Origin: Breznakiella homolactica
GTDB taxonomy: Bacteria; Spirochaetota; Spirochaetia; Treponematales; Breznakiellaceae
Reading direction: 5' to 3'
DNA: 64,000 bases
Assembly (NCBI RefSeq): GCF_016616095.2
Contig: NZ_CP067089.2
Span: forward strand, 4,340,001 to 4,404,000
Made by a program: the position numbers and the translations under genes. The stretch's first letter is position 1. Every line of letters begins with the position of its first letter. Shown piece after piece: positions 32,847 through 41,829 of the stretch. The notes beneath the pieces are model-generated. The model ran no database searches. It was not told where the DNA came from and was given only the letters and a program-made list of their open reading frames with translations.

Positions 32847-34352
32847 GTGAGAGAATTAAACGAGTATACCGAGTCAACTTCAGAATATGAACTGTTTTCC
32901 CATATATACGACAGGATCCTGGGAAAGGAAATAACCACCTTTTCGGCTCTTAAGGAATATATGGCTCCTATTCTCAAGGATAAACGGACCCATCCCGTGG
33001 TTATGCGCGGGTTTGAGCTGATAAAATGCCTCAACTGGGGGTTCTTTTCGGGGATTTCCAAGGAAACCCACCGGAAAATCTGGCGGGAACTGGTTATTCC
33101 CGATCAGCATTTCCCCGACGCGGGCAATCTCAAGCGGACTATTTCCATCTCGAACCTGTACGTTGCCATGCTCGACATCCATGGGTATACGAAATTCTGC
33201 CAGGATTCCCGGAAAAACCTTTCCATGCTCCATACCCTGGATAAAACCATAAACAACGAAATCAGGAAGATTTCCACCCAGTGTTCCGCGGTGAGCCAGC
33301 GGGAGCGGGGGGACGAAATCGTTCTGGTGTCGGCGTCCGCCACGGATGCCATCACCGCGGCCCTGAGTATCATCGATTACTTTGCCATGACCAATGTGGT
33401 CAATGATCCGGCTATTTCGACCCAGCGCACCGGAGACGCGGAAATTCTCCCGGTATTCAAGATTTCAGCGGGTATCGCCGGCGGCAATACCTCCATCCCG
33501 CTGATCGTCACCGAAGCGGGAAATCTGTCGGGATTCCTCCTCAATACCGCCGCGCGGCTCCAGGCCCGGGCCAATGAGCTGTCCCCCAAGGAATCCCGGG
33601 TGATGATCACCAAGCAGGTGTATATCAACTACGCCAAGGAAAATTCCGTAACCAAGAGTCCCATCTGCCGGAGCAACGCGGTGTACTTCTTCGATACCGG
33701 GCTTATTGAGTTCAAAGGGGTTATGCTCCCCACCTGCGAAGTGGTGTTTAAGAAGGAAGAACGGTACAAAGAGAAATTCAGCGAGGAAATGAACAAGCTG
33801 TATACTTCCATCCGGGAATCTCTCTGGGAACAGAAGGTGTACCTGGATCTCATGGACGTAATCGCCAAAACCGCGGCGGTGATGCCCCAGTTCAAGGTGG
33901 TTCCGAAAAAACCCATCAACGGTATCGCGCTGTTCACCAACGATTCGGTAATGCAGCTGTGCAGGATCGCCATAAAGGCGTACCTCCAGGATGAGGACTA
34001 CCCCTACGCGGTGGAGCTTCTCCGGGAGTTTATCGCTATCATGGAAGAGATTCCGGGGTTTGACCGGCTTATCCTGGATTATACCGGGGGTATCGCCGAA
34101 AAATACGAAATGCTTCTCAAGAACTACGAGGCGGCTATCGATAAGCAGGTGGATGAAAAAATCACCACTATTTTTACGGGAAATCACCTTAAAACGTATT
34201 ATGCCGCCAAAAACGGGGTGGCGATTTACGAGAAGATGCGGACCATTGCCCGGAAGAGCCCCGGAATAGCCAAGAAAAAGGTCCTCTGGTATACCCTGAT
34301 CAAGCAGAACAAGGACCGGATGACCCTGACGATCTATTCCGGTAAAAAATAA
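32847..34352 (+). CDS. Protein with a class III nucleotide-cyclase-like domain
   Basis: 501 aa, GTG start 32847. The N-terminal 100 residues are unassigned. Residues about 105-290 follow the class III adenylate/guanylate cyclase pattern: AMLDIHGYTKFCQ (like D-I-x-G-F-T), SQRERGDEIVLVSA (like G-D-G/E), ISAGIAGGN and NTAARLQARANE. The C-terminal 210 residues are helical and unassigned. The first metal Asp (LDIHGY) and the acidic residue in GDEI are present, so two-metal catalysis is possible, but the substrate-selecting residues cannot be judged. There is no signal peptide or membrane helix. It could be a genuine cyclase or a nucleotide-sensing relic. Confidence 0.6.
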   Translation: MRELNEYTESTSEYELFSHIYDRILGKEITTFSALKEYMAPILKDKRTHPVVMRGFELIKCLNWGFFSGISKETHRKIWRELVIPDQHFPDAGNLKRTISISNLYVAMLDIHGYTKFCQDSRKNLSMLHTLDKTINNEIRKISTQCSAVSQRERGDEIVLVSASATDAITAALSIIDYFAMTNVVNDPAISTQRTGDAEILPVFKISAGIAGGNTSIPLIVTEAGNLSGFLLNTAARLQARANELSPKESRVMITKQVYINYAKENSVTKSPICRSNAVYFFDTGLIEFKGVMLPTCEVVFKKEERYKEKFSEEMNKLYTSIRESLWEQKVYLDLMDVIAKTAAVMPQFKVVPKKPINGIALFTNDSVMQLCRIAIKAYLQDEDYPYAVELLREFIAIMEEIPGFDRLILDYTGGIAEKYEMLLKNYEAAIDKQVDEKITTIFTGNHLKTYYAAKNGVAIYEKMRTIARKSPGIAKKKVLWYTLIKQNKDRMTLTIYSGKK

Positions 34353-34367
34353 ACCCGCTGCCGGCTG

Positions 34368-35012
34368 TTACAGGTTTTTGCTGACCAGATCCGCCACCGC
34401 CGCGGCGAGTTTCCGGTGATCCTCCGGATCCAGGTGGATACCGTCGGCCTCACTGGAGACAATAATCTTCCCCGCGTCCAGAAAAAGCGCCCCGCATTCC
34501 CCGGCCATGGGACCGTACCATTGGGACAGTTCCGCGGACAGCCGGTTGCTGTCCCCGAAGATATGGCCCAGCGCGGACGACCGGGCGGTGGGAGGCGGGC
34601 AGATCATGAGAACCTTCGGGCTTTCCCCGCCGGGTCCGGTCCGGGAATCCCGGATAATCTCCGCCATGCGCTGGGCGCTCCGGGCAATGTCCCATGCCGT
34701 AGGATTGAACCGGGGTTTCAGGTCGTTGGTGCCCAGCATGAACACCACCATGTCGATGGGCCGGTGGCTGTTGAGTATGGGCAGAAGCTGTTCCAGTCCG
34801 TTCCTGCCGCCTTCAACCGGGTCGTCCCGGCTCACGGTTCTGCCTCCCAGGCCTTCTTCGACAATCCAGTACGCCGGGTCGTCCTCCGGAGCGCCCTGAT
34901 TGAGCAGCTGTTTTAAAACCATGGGCCACCGGGTTTTGTGGTCGTACCGGCCTCCGGTGCGGGGGTCGTGGCCCCAGGTATTGGAATCTCCGTAACACAG
35001 TATGGTTTTCAT
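34368..35012 (-). CDS. SGNH/GDSL-family hydrolase
   Basis: 214 aa, cytoplasmic. Block I is LCYGDSNTWG (catalytic Ser 10), the Gly block is VEEGLGGRT, block III is FMLGTNDLK and block V is DGIHLDPEDH with catalytic Asp and His. It resembles arylesterase/acyl-CoA-thioesterase-like SGNH enzymes (EstA, TesA). It is the last gene of the carD-ispD-ispF-nth run, starting 18 bases after nth. Confidence 0.85.
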   Translation of the reverse strand: MKTILCYGDSNTWGHDPRTGGRYDHKTRWPMVLKQLLNQGAPEDDPAYWIVEEGLGGRTVSRDDPVEGGRNGLEQLLPILNSHRPIDMVVFMLGTNDLKPRFNPTAWDIARSAQRMAEIIRDSRTGPGGESPKVLMICPPPTARSSALGHIFGDSNRLSAELSQWYGPMAGECGALFLDAGKIIVSSEADGIHLDPEDHRKLAAAVADLVSKNL

Positions 35013-35030
35013 TGCTATTCTCCTTGGATT

Positions 35031-35783
35031 TTACCGCGACTTTCCGACGTTATTTTTTATGCAGCGGCTGCTGATAACGCATAACGAACAGAAAGGACTT
35101 ACCGGCCGGCAAATCTGCTGTCCGTACAGCACCAGCAGGGCATTGATCCGCTTCCAGTATTCCCGGGGAAGGATATTCCGGAGGACCTGTTCCGTGATGT
35201 CCGGCGCGCCGGTGGACACCCATCCGGTCCTGTTGCTTATCCTGTGGACGTGGATATCCACACAGATAGCGTCCATGTCAAAGGCTTCCGTCAGGACCAG
35301 GTTGGCGGTTTTCCGGCCGACCCCGGGCAGGGCCAGCAGGGCGTCCATGTTAGCGGGAACCGCGCCGTTGTATTCCGCGATCAGGATGGCGGCGATTTTT
35401 CTGAGGCTCGCCGCTTTGGTCCGGTAAAAACCCGCGGGATAACAGAGTTTTTCCGTTTCCTCCTCCGTGAGGGCAAGAATTTTTTCCGGCGAAGGCGCTT
35501 TGCCGAGAAGGGCTTTGGACGTTTCCAGGGTAACCGCGTCTTTGGTACGGAGGCTCAGGATGGTGGAAACCAGCACCGCCCAGGGATCCCGGCGGTATTT
35601 TTCCGCCAGGGCGGTTACCGACGGATCCAGTTCCGTCGGATTATAATCCGCCTGATCCGTGTCCGAGCCGCCGGCTGTCCGCGCCGCGAGAAAATCCCAG
35701 CGCCAGGCTTCCAGGTCGGAAAAAATAGCTTTCCAGTCCGGGGCAGCCCCGGTATTTCCCGGTTTTTTTTCCTTTCGCGGCAT
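35031..35783 (-). CDS. nth: Endonuclease III (DNA glycosylase/AP lyase)
   Basis: 250 aa, with a 40-residue N-terminal extension relative to E. coli Nth. The helix-hairpin-helix LPGVGRKTANLVL is near residues 149-161. The catalytic Lys is in that motif (GRK) and the catalytic Asp is in CVDIHVHR. The C-terminal [4Fe-4S] motif C-x6-C-x2-C-x5-C is intact (CRPVSPFCSLCVISSRC). It removes oxidised pyrimidines in base-excision repair. It lies three bases behind ispF. Confidence 0.93.
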   Translation of the reverse strand: MPRKEKKPGNTGAAPDWKAIFSDLEAWRWDFLAARTAGGSDTDQADYNPTELDPSVTALAEKYRRDPWAVLVSTILSLRTKDAVTLETSKALLGKAPSPEKILALTEEETEKLCYPAGFYRTKAASLRKIAAILIAEYNGAVPANMDALLALPGVGRKTANLVLTEAFDMDAICVDIHVHRISNRTGWVSTGAPDITEQVLRNILPREYWKRINALLVLYGQQICRPVSPFCSLCVISSRCIKNNVGKSR

Positions 35784-35786
35784 GGC

Positions 35787-36263
35787 TCAATCCTTTTCCA
35801 GGAGACATACCGCCAGGGCTTCCACGGCGGCGCCTTCTCCCACGGGACCCAGGCCTTCATTGGTTTTTCCCTTGACAAAAACCGCCGCGGGGTCGGCTTC
35901 CAGAACCGCCGCCAGGGACGCGCGGATAGCCTCACGGTGGGGCAGGATTTTCGGTTTCTCGCAGCTTACCACACAGTCCAGGTTTACCATACGCCAGCCC
36001 AGGGCTGTGACCCTGGCATAGGCTGTCCGGAGCAGTTCCATGGAATCCGCGTCCTTCCAGGTATCATCCGACGGGGGGAACATTTCCCCGATATCCCCCA
36101 GTCCCGCGGCGCCAAGGAGGGCGTCCGTGACGGCGTGGGCCAGAACATCCCCGTCGGAATGGCCCAGCTCCCCGGATTCCGCGGGCAGTTCGGCCCCGCC
36201 GAGGAGGAACCGGCGGCCCGGCGCCAGCCTGTGGAGATCCCGTCCCAAGCCGATCCGTATCAT
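35787..36263 (-). CDS. ispF: 2-C-methyl-D-erythritol 2,4-cyclodiphosphate synthase
   Basis: 158 aa; start ATG 36263 (MIRIGLGRDLHRL), overlapping the ispD stop by four bases. Metal and substrate motifs are present: GRDLHRL (D-x-H), ELGHSDGDVLAHAVTDALLG with the third His, and DIGEMFPPSD. It makes MEcPP in the methylerythritol phosphate route to isoprenoids, directly after the cytidyltransferase and kinase steps. An in-frame ATG further upstream lies within ispD and is rejected. Confidence 0.94.
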   Translation of the reverse strand: MIRIGLGRDLHRLAPGRRFLLGGAELPAESGELGHSDGDVLAHAVTDALLGAAGLGDIGEMFPPSDDTWKDADSMELLRTAYARVTALGWRMVNLDCVVSCEKPKILPHREAIRASLAAVLEADPAAVFVKGKTNEGLGPVGEGAAVEALAVCLLEKD

Positions 36264-36997
36264 AGCTGCTCCTTTTCGGGCAGATCCTGCGGAAAGGTAA
36301 TCTTCCGATTGCCGCTTTCCCCGGGAATGCTTGCCACTTTGCCGATAAACTCTCCCCATACTTCGGCGTCGTCGGTATATTCGATACCTTCGGAGATCTC
36401 CCGTTCAGCGGCGCCTTCATGGGCGCGGAGAATATCCGGAAAGGCAAAACCCTGGGGCGTTTGGGCGGTTCCCATGGAAGACCGTTTGGGATGGCGGATA
36501 ACGAAACCCGCGCTGTCGGTTTCCTTGGGTGTTTCGATGAGGGGGACCAGGGGCACCACCGCCCGGTACTGTATGACGGTCTCCATGGTCCGGCAGATCA
36601 GGTCCCGGCTGACCCAGGGGCGCGCGCCGTCGTGGATCAGAACGTGGCTTACCGGATACGCCGCGAGGAGGGAAAGGGCGTGGTGCACCGATTCCCGCCG
36701 GGAGAGTCCTCCGGGTACAAACAGCAGTTTCGGAGATGAGTTCTGGGCTGTCAGATGCGGTGGGAGGGCTTTCCGGGCGGCAAATTCACCCTGTTCCGGG
36801 TCCGGAGGAACGGTAATAACAATATAGGAGATCCCGGGAACGGAAGCGAACGCGGTAACCGCCGCTCCGAGGACTGTGAGAGGATTCCCCGGAGAACCGC
36901 CGGCGGCGTCATTCAAACAGCGGTATTCCTTTTTGACTCCCCCCATTCGGCTGGAGGCTCCCGCGGCGCAGATTATTGCCGCAAAAATAGGATCCAC
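36260..36997 (-). CDS. ispD: 2-C-methyl-D-erythritol 4-phosphate cytidylyltransferase
   Basis: 245 aa. The CTP-binding loop is IICAAGASSRMGGVKKEY (residues 8-25) and the active-site region is VLIHDGARPWVS. AQTPQGFAF is the late family motif. The insert AAGGSPGNPLTVLG after the loop is longer than in E. coli. It converts MEP plus CTP to CDP-ME. It starts 11 bases after the carD stop and overlaps ispF, so the pathway genes are co-transcribed with the CarD regulator. Confidence 0.93.
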   Translation of the reverse strand: MDPIFAAIICAAGASSRMGGVKKEYRCLNDAAGGSPGNPLTVLGAAVTAFASVPGISYIVITVPPDPEQGEFAARKALPPHLTAQNSSPKLLFVPGGLSRRESVHHALSLLAAYPVSHVLIHDGARPWVSRDLICRTMETVIQYRAVVPLVPLIETPKETDSAGFVIRHPKRSSMGTAQTPQGFAFPDILRAHEGAAEREISEGIEYTDDAEVWGEFIGKVASIPGESGNRKITFPQDLPEKEQL

Positions 36998-37008
36998 CGC
37001 GGAACCGG

Positions 37009-37509
37009 TTATTTCGATTCCAGCCGGGTAAAGATCATGGTTTCGACTTCTTCCTTTGGTTTTTTGAGGGAGAAGGAAATCTCATCTTCCAGCAGCTTCA
37101 GCGCGGAGTCATACAGTTTCCGTTCCAGGATGGGGAGTTCCTTGACCTTGCTGCGGTGGTACAGGGACCGGACTATGGTGGCAATGTCCATGACGCTCCC
37201 TTTTTTGAGCAGGTCCAGATTCATCTGGTACCGCAGTTTCCAGTCCGAAGGAATCGGTTCGTAATCTTCACTGATCAGTTCCAGAGCCCGGAGGGCTTCG
37301 TCCTTGGGAACAATTGCCCTGATTCCCAGCTCAACCGCCTTGTCCACTGGCACCATAATGGTCATGTCCGATACTTCGAGGTAAATCACATAGTAAGGAA
37401 TTTTTTCGCTTTTGAAATCCTTTTCCTGAATCGAAAGGATTACCCCCACTCCCTGGCTGGGATACACTACTTTTTGATCAACCTGAAAGGCTTTGGTCGC
37501 TTTGCTCAT
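37009..37509 (-). CDS. carD: CarD/CdnL-type RNA polymerase-binding regulator
   Basis: 166 aa. The N-terminal RNA-polymerase interaction domain (RID) is VDQKVVYPSQGVGVILSIQE through MTIMVPVDKA, and the C-terminal helical DNA-binding part is KLRYQMNLDLLKKGSVMDIATIVRSLYHRSK. CarD stabilises open complexes at rRNA and housekeeping promoters. ATG 37509 has no Shine-Dalgarno sequence. A consensus TATAAT ends nine bases upstream, so the mRNA is likely leaderless. A copy of the 45-bp repeat lies just upstream of the promoter. Confidence 0.9.
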   Translation of the reverse strand: MSKATKAFQVDQKVVYPSQGVGVILSIQEKDFKSEKIPYYVIYLEVSDMTIMVPVDKAVELGIRAIVPKDEALRALELISEDYEPIPSDWKLRYQMNLDLLKKGSVMDIATIVRSLYHRSKVKELPILERKLYDSALKLLEDEISFSLKKPKEEVETMIFTRLESK

Positions 37510-37517
37510 AAAGTAAT

Positions 37518-37546
37518 ATTATAGCACATAAAAAGGTAAATGTGAA
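37518..37546 (-). promoter_or_regulatory. carD promoter, leaderless type
   Basis: On the minus strand TTCACA (37541-37546) and TATAAT (37518-37523) are 17 bases apart, with TGC just before the -10. The -10 ends eight bases from the start codon, leaving a leader of a few bases at most. Confidence 0.75.
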
Positions 37547-37552
37547 TGGGGC

Positions 37553-37590
37553 GGGGGAGCAGAAAGTCTTTCAATCCGGAAAGCACCCGG
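37553..37590 (-). repeat. Upstream repeat, copy A (before carD)
   Basis: Read on the minus strand it contains CCGGGTGCTTTCCGGATTGA and ends in TGCTCCCCC. It stops six bases before the carD -35 box. It matches copies at 47886-47931, 49773-49817 and 57517-57558. Confidence 0.75.
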
Positions 37591-37655
37591 GGATACGGTG
37601 CCGCAGGCCGACAGGGAGCCATACCCTCAGGACTCAGACAGGACCCCCGTATCCG

Positions 37656-39401
37656 TTATCCCCATGCTTCTTTGTTGTTCTCCGGTAAAGCGGGCGCCCT
37701 GAGGGCCACCCCCGGCAGGGGTTTGAATGCCTTAAACGAGAAATATTTGAAGGGATGAATGTCCAAGGCATTGGGAAACCAGCCGTCCAGTTCATCCATA
37801 TCGATAATATTCAGGGCAGGGCTGTACGAGACGGGGAGCACCGTTCCCCGGTCCAGAAGCAGTTCCTCCGCTTCCGCCAGGGTCTTCCACCGGGCTTCTC
37901 CGTCCTCATACATGGATTTATCCATCAGCGCTTCGTAATCATCGTCACTGAAGCGGGCGTCATTGAGGTTTGAATCCCTCCGCCACATCTGGAGGAATGT
38001 ATAGGGATCCGCGAAGTCGCCGATCCAGGTGGAAAATCCCACTTCGTAATCGTTCTGTTTAAGGGTCTGGAAATACAGCGCGTAGGGAACAACTTCGACC
38101 TTTACCGGAATCCCGAGTTTTTCCTTCCAGGTGGTAGCCATAAGTCCCGCCACCCGGGACGCTTCCATGGACGGGGTGATCCGTATGACCAGTTCGGGCA
38201 GTCCGTTCCCGCCGGGATAACCCGCTTCCTCCAGGAGGTTTTTAGCCTCGTCAATTTCCGGGCCGGTTACACCCTTGATTTCCGGGTATCCCGGTATGGG
38301 ATAGATAAGGGTCTGGGCGGGAAGGTAGTGGCTTTCCCTGATTTCTTCCCAGGGAAGGGAAATGGAAAGGGCCTTCCGCAGCCGGCGGTCGCCCCAGGGT
38401 TCCCGGGCGGACCGGATATAATAATAATGGGTGGCGAACATGGCGTTCACAATGATTCCGCTGCGGTCGCTCAGGGCTTCGATATTCACATCCCCGGAAA
38501 TCCACCGGGCTTCCCCGGTGTTCCACAGGGACGCCGCCTCATCGGCGTCGTCGGAGAACCGTATGATGATCTGTTTAAGGCTCACCCGGGGAGCGTCCCA
38601 GTACAGTTCGTTCCGGGCGAGGACGAGTTTGTCTTCATCCTGATCGACAATGTAAAACGGGCCGTTGGACACCGGCGGCTTGGCGGACCAGTCCTCGGAG
38701 GTCACCATGGTGGGGTGTATGGGGCTGAAGGAATGGTGGCACAGCATGCTGGGGAAAAAGGATGCCGGCGAATTGAGCCGCACCACCAGGGTACGGTGGT
38801 CCTTTGCTTCTATGCCAACTTCCGAGGCTTCTACCCGTCCCAGACGGTAATCCCGGGCGCCTTCAATGACATCGAAGAGGGAGGAGTAGGGTGAATCCTT
38901 TGCCGGGTCCAGCAGGGAGATCCAGGCGGAACGGAAGTGGTCCGCCATAACCATGTCGCCGTTCCAGTACTGGGCGTTTTCACGGATGGTGAAGGTCCAG
39001 ACTTTTTTGTCCTCCGACAGCTCCCAGTCCGCCGCCAGGGCCGGCACCGGTTCCATGGTAAAGGGATGGTAGGAAAAAAGTCCTTCATACAGGGCGGTAA
39101 ACAGCTGGGCTTCGCTGGCCAGATAGGATTTTCGGAAATCCAGTTCCACTTCGTTCTTAGAGAAAACAACGGTTAATTCTTCCCGGTTCCGTACTTCCGG
39201 CCGGGTTTCCGCGGAGGGCGGCCCTTCCTCGGGAATACCGTCACCAGGGCGGGGTAATTCCGTGCCGTCATCGGGTATCGGCTCTTCCCGGGGCGTACTG
39301 GTACATCCCGCCAGCAGGGCAAAGCCCATGAACAAAACAAAGATGGTACCGCATATTCTGTTACCGATGGTCAGGCTTCTGCCCGGTGCTGATTGTTTCA
39401 A
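37656..39401 (-). CDS. Oligopeptide-type solute-binding lipoprotein (OppA/DppA-like, family 5)
   Basis: 581 aa. I start at TTG 39401 because GAGGAG is six bases upstream; the product then begins MKQSAPGRSLTIGNRIC. The lipobox LLAGC lies after a hydrophobic stretch. A Pro/Glu-rich linker (TPREEPIPDDGTELPRPGDG) leads to a family 5 binding fold: LFTALYEGLFSYHP, KVWTFTIRENAQYWNGDMVMA, RLRKALSISLPWEEI and a late PYTFLQMWRRDSN. Adjacent genes encode no permease or ATPase, so it is an orphan receptor for peptides or a similar solute. It precedes repeat copy A and carD. Confidence 0.85.
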   Translation of the reverse strand: MKQSAPGRSLTIGNRICGTIFVLFMGFALLAGCTSTPREEPIPDDGTELPRPGDGIPEEGPPSAETRPEVRNREELTVVFSKNEVELDFRKSYLASEAQLFTALYEGLFSYHPFTMEPVPALAADWELSEDKKVWTFTIRENAQYWNGDMVMADHFRSAWISLLDPAKDSPYSSLFDVIEGARDYRLGRVEASEVGIEAKDHRTLVVRLNSPASFFPSMLCHHSFSPIHPTMVTSEDWSAKPPVSNGPFYIVDQDEDKLVLARNELYWDAPRVSLKQIIIRFSDDADEAASLWNTGEARWISGDVNIEALSDRSGIIVNAMFATHYYYIRSAREPWGDRRLRKALSISLPWEEIRESHYLPAQTLIYPIPGYPEIKGVTGPEIDEAKNLLEEAGYPGGNGLPELVIRITPSMEASRVAGLMATTWKEKLGIPVKVEVVPYALYFQTLKQNDYEVGFSTWIGDFADPYTFLQMWRRDSNLNDARFSDDDYEALMDKSMYEDGEARWKTLAEAEELLLDRGTVLPVSYSPALNIIDMDELDGWFPNALDIHPFKYFSFKAFKPLPGVALRAPALPENNKEAWG

Positions 39402-39454
39402 TTGATACTCCTCGTGCAGGCACAAACCGGACTGCCCTGTATACCGGACCTGTG

Positions 39455-40891
39455 TTATGTGGTAAGGCCCAGCCGCCGGAGCTGCTCTTCCTCTTCTTTC
39501 TGGGAAGTGTATTCGTGGCGTTTTTGGTTTGCGCTGATAATTGCGTTCTTTATAGTAGAGAGTTCAGGTTTTATTCCCTTTACTTTATCCCGGATTTCCG
39601 GATCCGCAGAAGCTTTGAAGTAATCGTCCAGGGCGGAGAGGGTCCGGTGCATGTTCTGTACTTCCTTGACAGACCGGTCGAGGAGGGCCAGCAGCTGTTC
39701 ATCTTCCATGGATTCGAACCGGCTCGTATTGCCGCTGCGGATGCTGAAGTTCCCCAGGGTCCGTACTTTTTTTTCCAGGTCCTGGCGGAGATTGTAGTAG
39801 TTTACCCGCTCCTTGGTAGTGGTACCCCGTACCGGGTCGATGAACTGCAGATCGTATATAATCGGTTCCGGTTCCTTGTTCATCATCTGCTGCATAAGGC
39901 GTTTCACCTTGTCCCAGAAGCTGTTCTTCATGCTTTCCATGAGTTCGTTGTTTTCGTCTATTTTCAGCAGAATATCCGCCACAGTGTTGGAGGTAGTACC
40001 CAGGGACCGCAGTCCGTCGATGAGGAACAGCTTAAAGGAAACCTGCTTCTTCTGGATCTTGGGTTTGCTGTCCGGGATGGCGAGATTTTTCAGAACCTCG
40101 TCCCGCAATGCTTTACCGTTTGACGAGTAATCTTCTTTGAAAATTTCTTCTATAATATCGGGATAGTACGGTTTGCCCCCCAGGGCCGCGGTATATTTCT
40201 TTTTTATCTGGGAAATGATGTCGTTTTTTCTGGCCATGGCATGGGCGGGATCGATATTCAGGGTGTTGAGAATCTTGATCCGGATTTCGTATTTCAGGTT
40301 TTCCCGGTGGTAATCGGCGATTTCCTTAAGGAGCCGGATGATGCTGGTGGTCGATTTATCAAGGTCCTGGAGGGAATCGTTTACCAGCGTCCATGAAAAC
40401 TGATCCACCCCGGGTTTTACGGAATCGATGATCTCCGAAAGGGCCCGGGTATTGGCGTTGGCGGAACTGTTGGTGAACCGCGTCCAGTCGATGTATTTGA
40501 CCAGCCCCAGGATGCGTTTGATCCTGTCCATGGTGAGGAATTCAGCGGAAAATTGGTAGAAATTAACGAGAAAGTCCAGCTGGTTGTCGTAATTTGAAAG
40601 GCGGATACTCAGCTCTTCGACTTTTTTTGATTCGCTCATATCCTCGGCGGAGGGAATTTCAATTTCCCCTATTTTAGCCTCATGTTTGTAGGGGTCTTCC
40701 TGGAGAAAGGCTTTTTTGAGCAGAATCTGGTAGATGCTTGAAAATGCAGAATGAAAAGTCCGGAATTCTTCCTTCAGACGGGACAATTCAGTCTTTTCCA
40801 GCCAATCGTGCCGGGCCGCCAAAGCCTGGCTCAGGGCATCCTGATACGCGCGTAAATCATCCATTCCGATAATAGTATGATGCAAATTCAC
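39455..40891 (-). CDS. Conserved-looking protein of unknown function
   Basis: 478 aa, predicted soluble and largely helical, with no signal peptide or membrane segment. Charged helices dominate (AARHDWLEKTELSRLKEEF, LLDRSVKEVQNMHRTLSALD), and a Lys/Gln-rich segment KPKIQKKQVSFKLFLIDGLR lies near residue 290. I do not recognise a family. The start is uncertain: GTG 40891, or ATG 40864 (MDDLRAYQ). It lies 53 bases upstream of the OppA-like gene in the same direction and is divergent from the lipoprotein at 40906. Confidence 0.65.
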   Translation of the reverse strand: MNLHHTIIGMDDLRAYQDALSQALAARHDWLEKTELSRLKEEFRTFHSAFSSIYQILLKKAFLQEDPYKHEAKIGEIEIPSAEDMSESKKVEELSIRLSNYDNQLDFLVNFYQFSAEFLTMDRIKRILGLVKYIDWTRFTNSSANANTRALSEIIDSVKPGVDQFSWTLVNDSLQDLDKSTTSIIRLLKEIADYHRENLKYEIRIKILNTLNIDPAHAMARKNDIISQIKKKYTAALGGKPYYPDIIEEIFKEDYSSNGKALRDEVLKNLAIPDSKPKIQKKQVSFKLFLIDGLRSLGTTSNTVADILLKIDENNELMESMKNSFWDKVKRLMQQMMNKEPEPIIYDLQFIDPVRGTTTKERVNYYNLRQDLEKKVRTLGNFSIRSGNTSRFESMEDEQLLALLDRSVKEVQNMHRTLSALDDYFKASADPEIRDKVKGIKPELSTIKNAIISANQKRHEYTSQKEEEEQLRRLGLTT

Positions 40892-40905
40892 AATTAAAGC
40901 AATCT

Positions 40906-41730
40906 ATGGTCCCGCTGCATACCATTAATATGGAAATATACCGCGTTTTTTGTGGTTTCCCGGCACGATTCCGGTCAGCGGGTTTTTTCTTTCTCCTGTG
41001 CTGTGCCATACTGGCCCTCTGCGGCTGCGGGGAGCCGCTGCTGTCCGATTCGTTCCGCCTGGAGCTGCCGGTCCTGCCGGTGGAATGGACGGAAATCCTC
41101 GGCAGGCCCCGGTGGCGGATTGAATGGATCGGCCGGGACGGTACGTGGCGGCAGGAAGAAACGGATTTCCCGGAGAATCTCCGGATCGGAGTTATGGCGG
41201 AATGGGCCAGCCCTGTCGCCGCTTATCCATATTGGCCGGAGGCAGGGCTTAATCCCGGGGATTTTTACCCCGCCGGCGCCCTGTTTCCCTTTGACCGGGA
41301 GGGCGGCGCCATTGTTCTGACCTGGGACGGCGGCGTCCCGGCGGTTTTCTACCGGGAACTTGCCCGGCTGGATCCGGATACCCGGAAACCCGAGTATTTC
41401 GACTGGCCCCGGTTCCGTGAGGTCCTGGCTTCGCCGGAAACAACCCTCAGAACCGATCCCTGGCTTGCGGACTGGCGGCTCATAGCGGAAAAAACCGTAC
41501 AAAGCGGATTCGACCGGAGGCGTATTGTATCCCGGTACCGCGGTTCCACTACGGCCTTTCCCCCGGACGAAGGCCCCTGGGCCTGTCCGTCGCCGTTTGC
41601 TCCGGAAATGACGGCCCTCGAAGAGGGCGGGCTGGAACTTCCCACCGCGGCGGGAATCGATACCTATGTTTCTTACCGGGGGATCATACGCTGTTCGGAA
41701 GGCGTCTGGGCCTGGTTTCCCCGGCCGTAG
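40906..41730 (+). CDS. Putative lipoprotein of unknown function
   Basis: 274 aa from ATG 40906, or 266 from ATG 40930. A leader FFFLLCCAILALCGC supplies a lipobox. The mature part is rich in Trp, Pro and Arg (EWTEILGRPRWRIEWIGRDG; VILTWDGGVPAVFYRELARL-like segments) and may be beta-rich. I recognise no family. It begins 14 bases from the divergent gene at 40891, so the two share a very short promoter region. The next two genes downstream also encode uncharacterised envelope proteins. Confidence 0.6.
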   Translation: MVPLHTINMEIYRVFCGFPARFRSAGFFFLLCCAILALCGCGEPLLSDSFRLELPVLPVEWTEILGRPRWRIEWIGRDGTWRQEETDFPENLRIGVMAEWASPVAAYPYWPEAGLNPGDFYPAGALFPFDREGGAIVLTWDGGVPAVFYRELARLDPDTRKPEYFDWPRFREVLASPETTLRTDPWLADWRLIAEKTVQSGFDRRRIVSRYRGSTTAFPPDEGPWACPSPFAPEMTALEEGGLELPTAAGIDTYVSYRGIIRCSEGVWAWFPRP

Positions 41731-41829
41731 ATCCCGGAAGCACGAAACGCGGGGATCGTATACTGCGGTTATCCTGGCTGATTCCATGAGCCCCCTTGTG
41801 GCAGACTGCCTGTTTTTATAGACTGGATA

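Noticed and set aside
41758..41777. Word GTATACTGCGGTTATCCTGG with looser matches near 57322 and 61459
   Set aside because: The matches are degenerate and could reflect -10-like sequence; there is not enough evidence for a repeat family.
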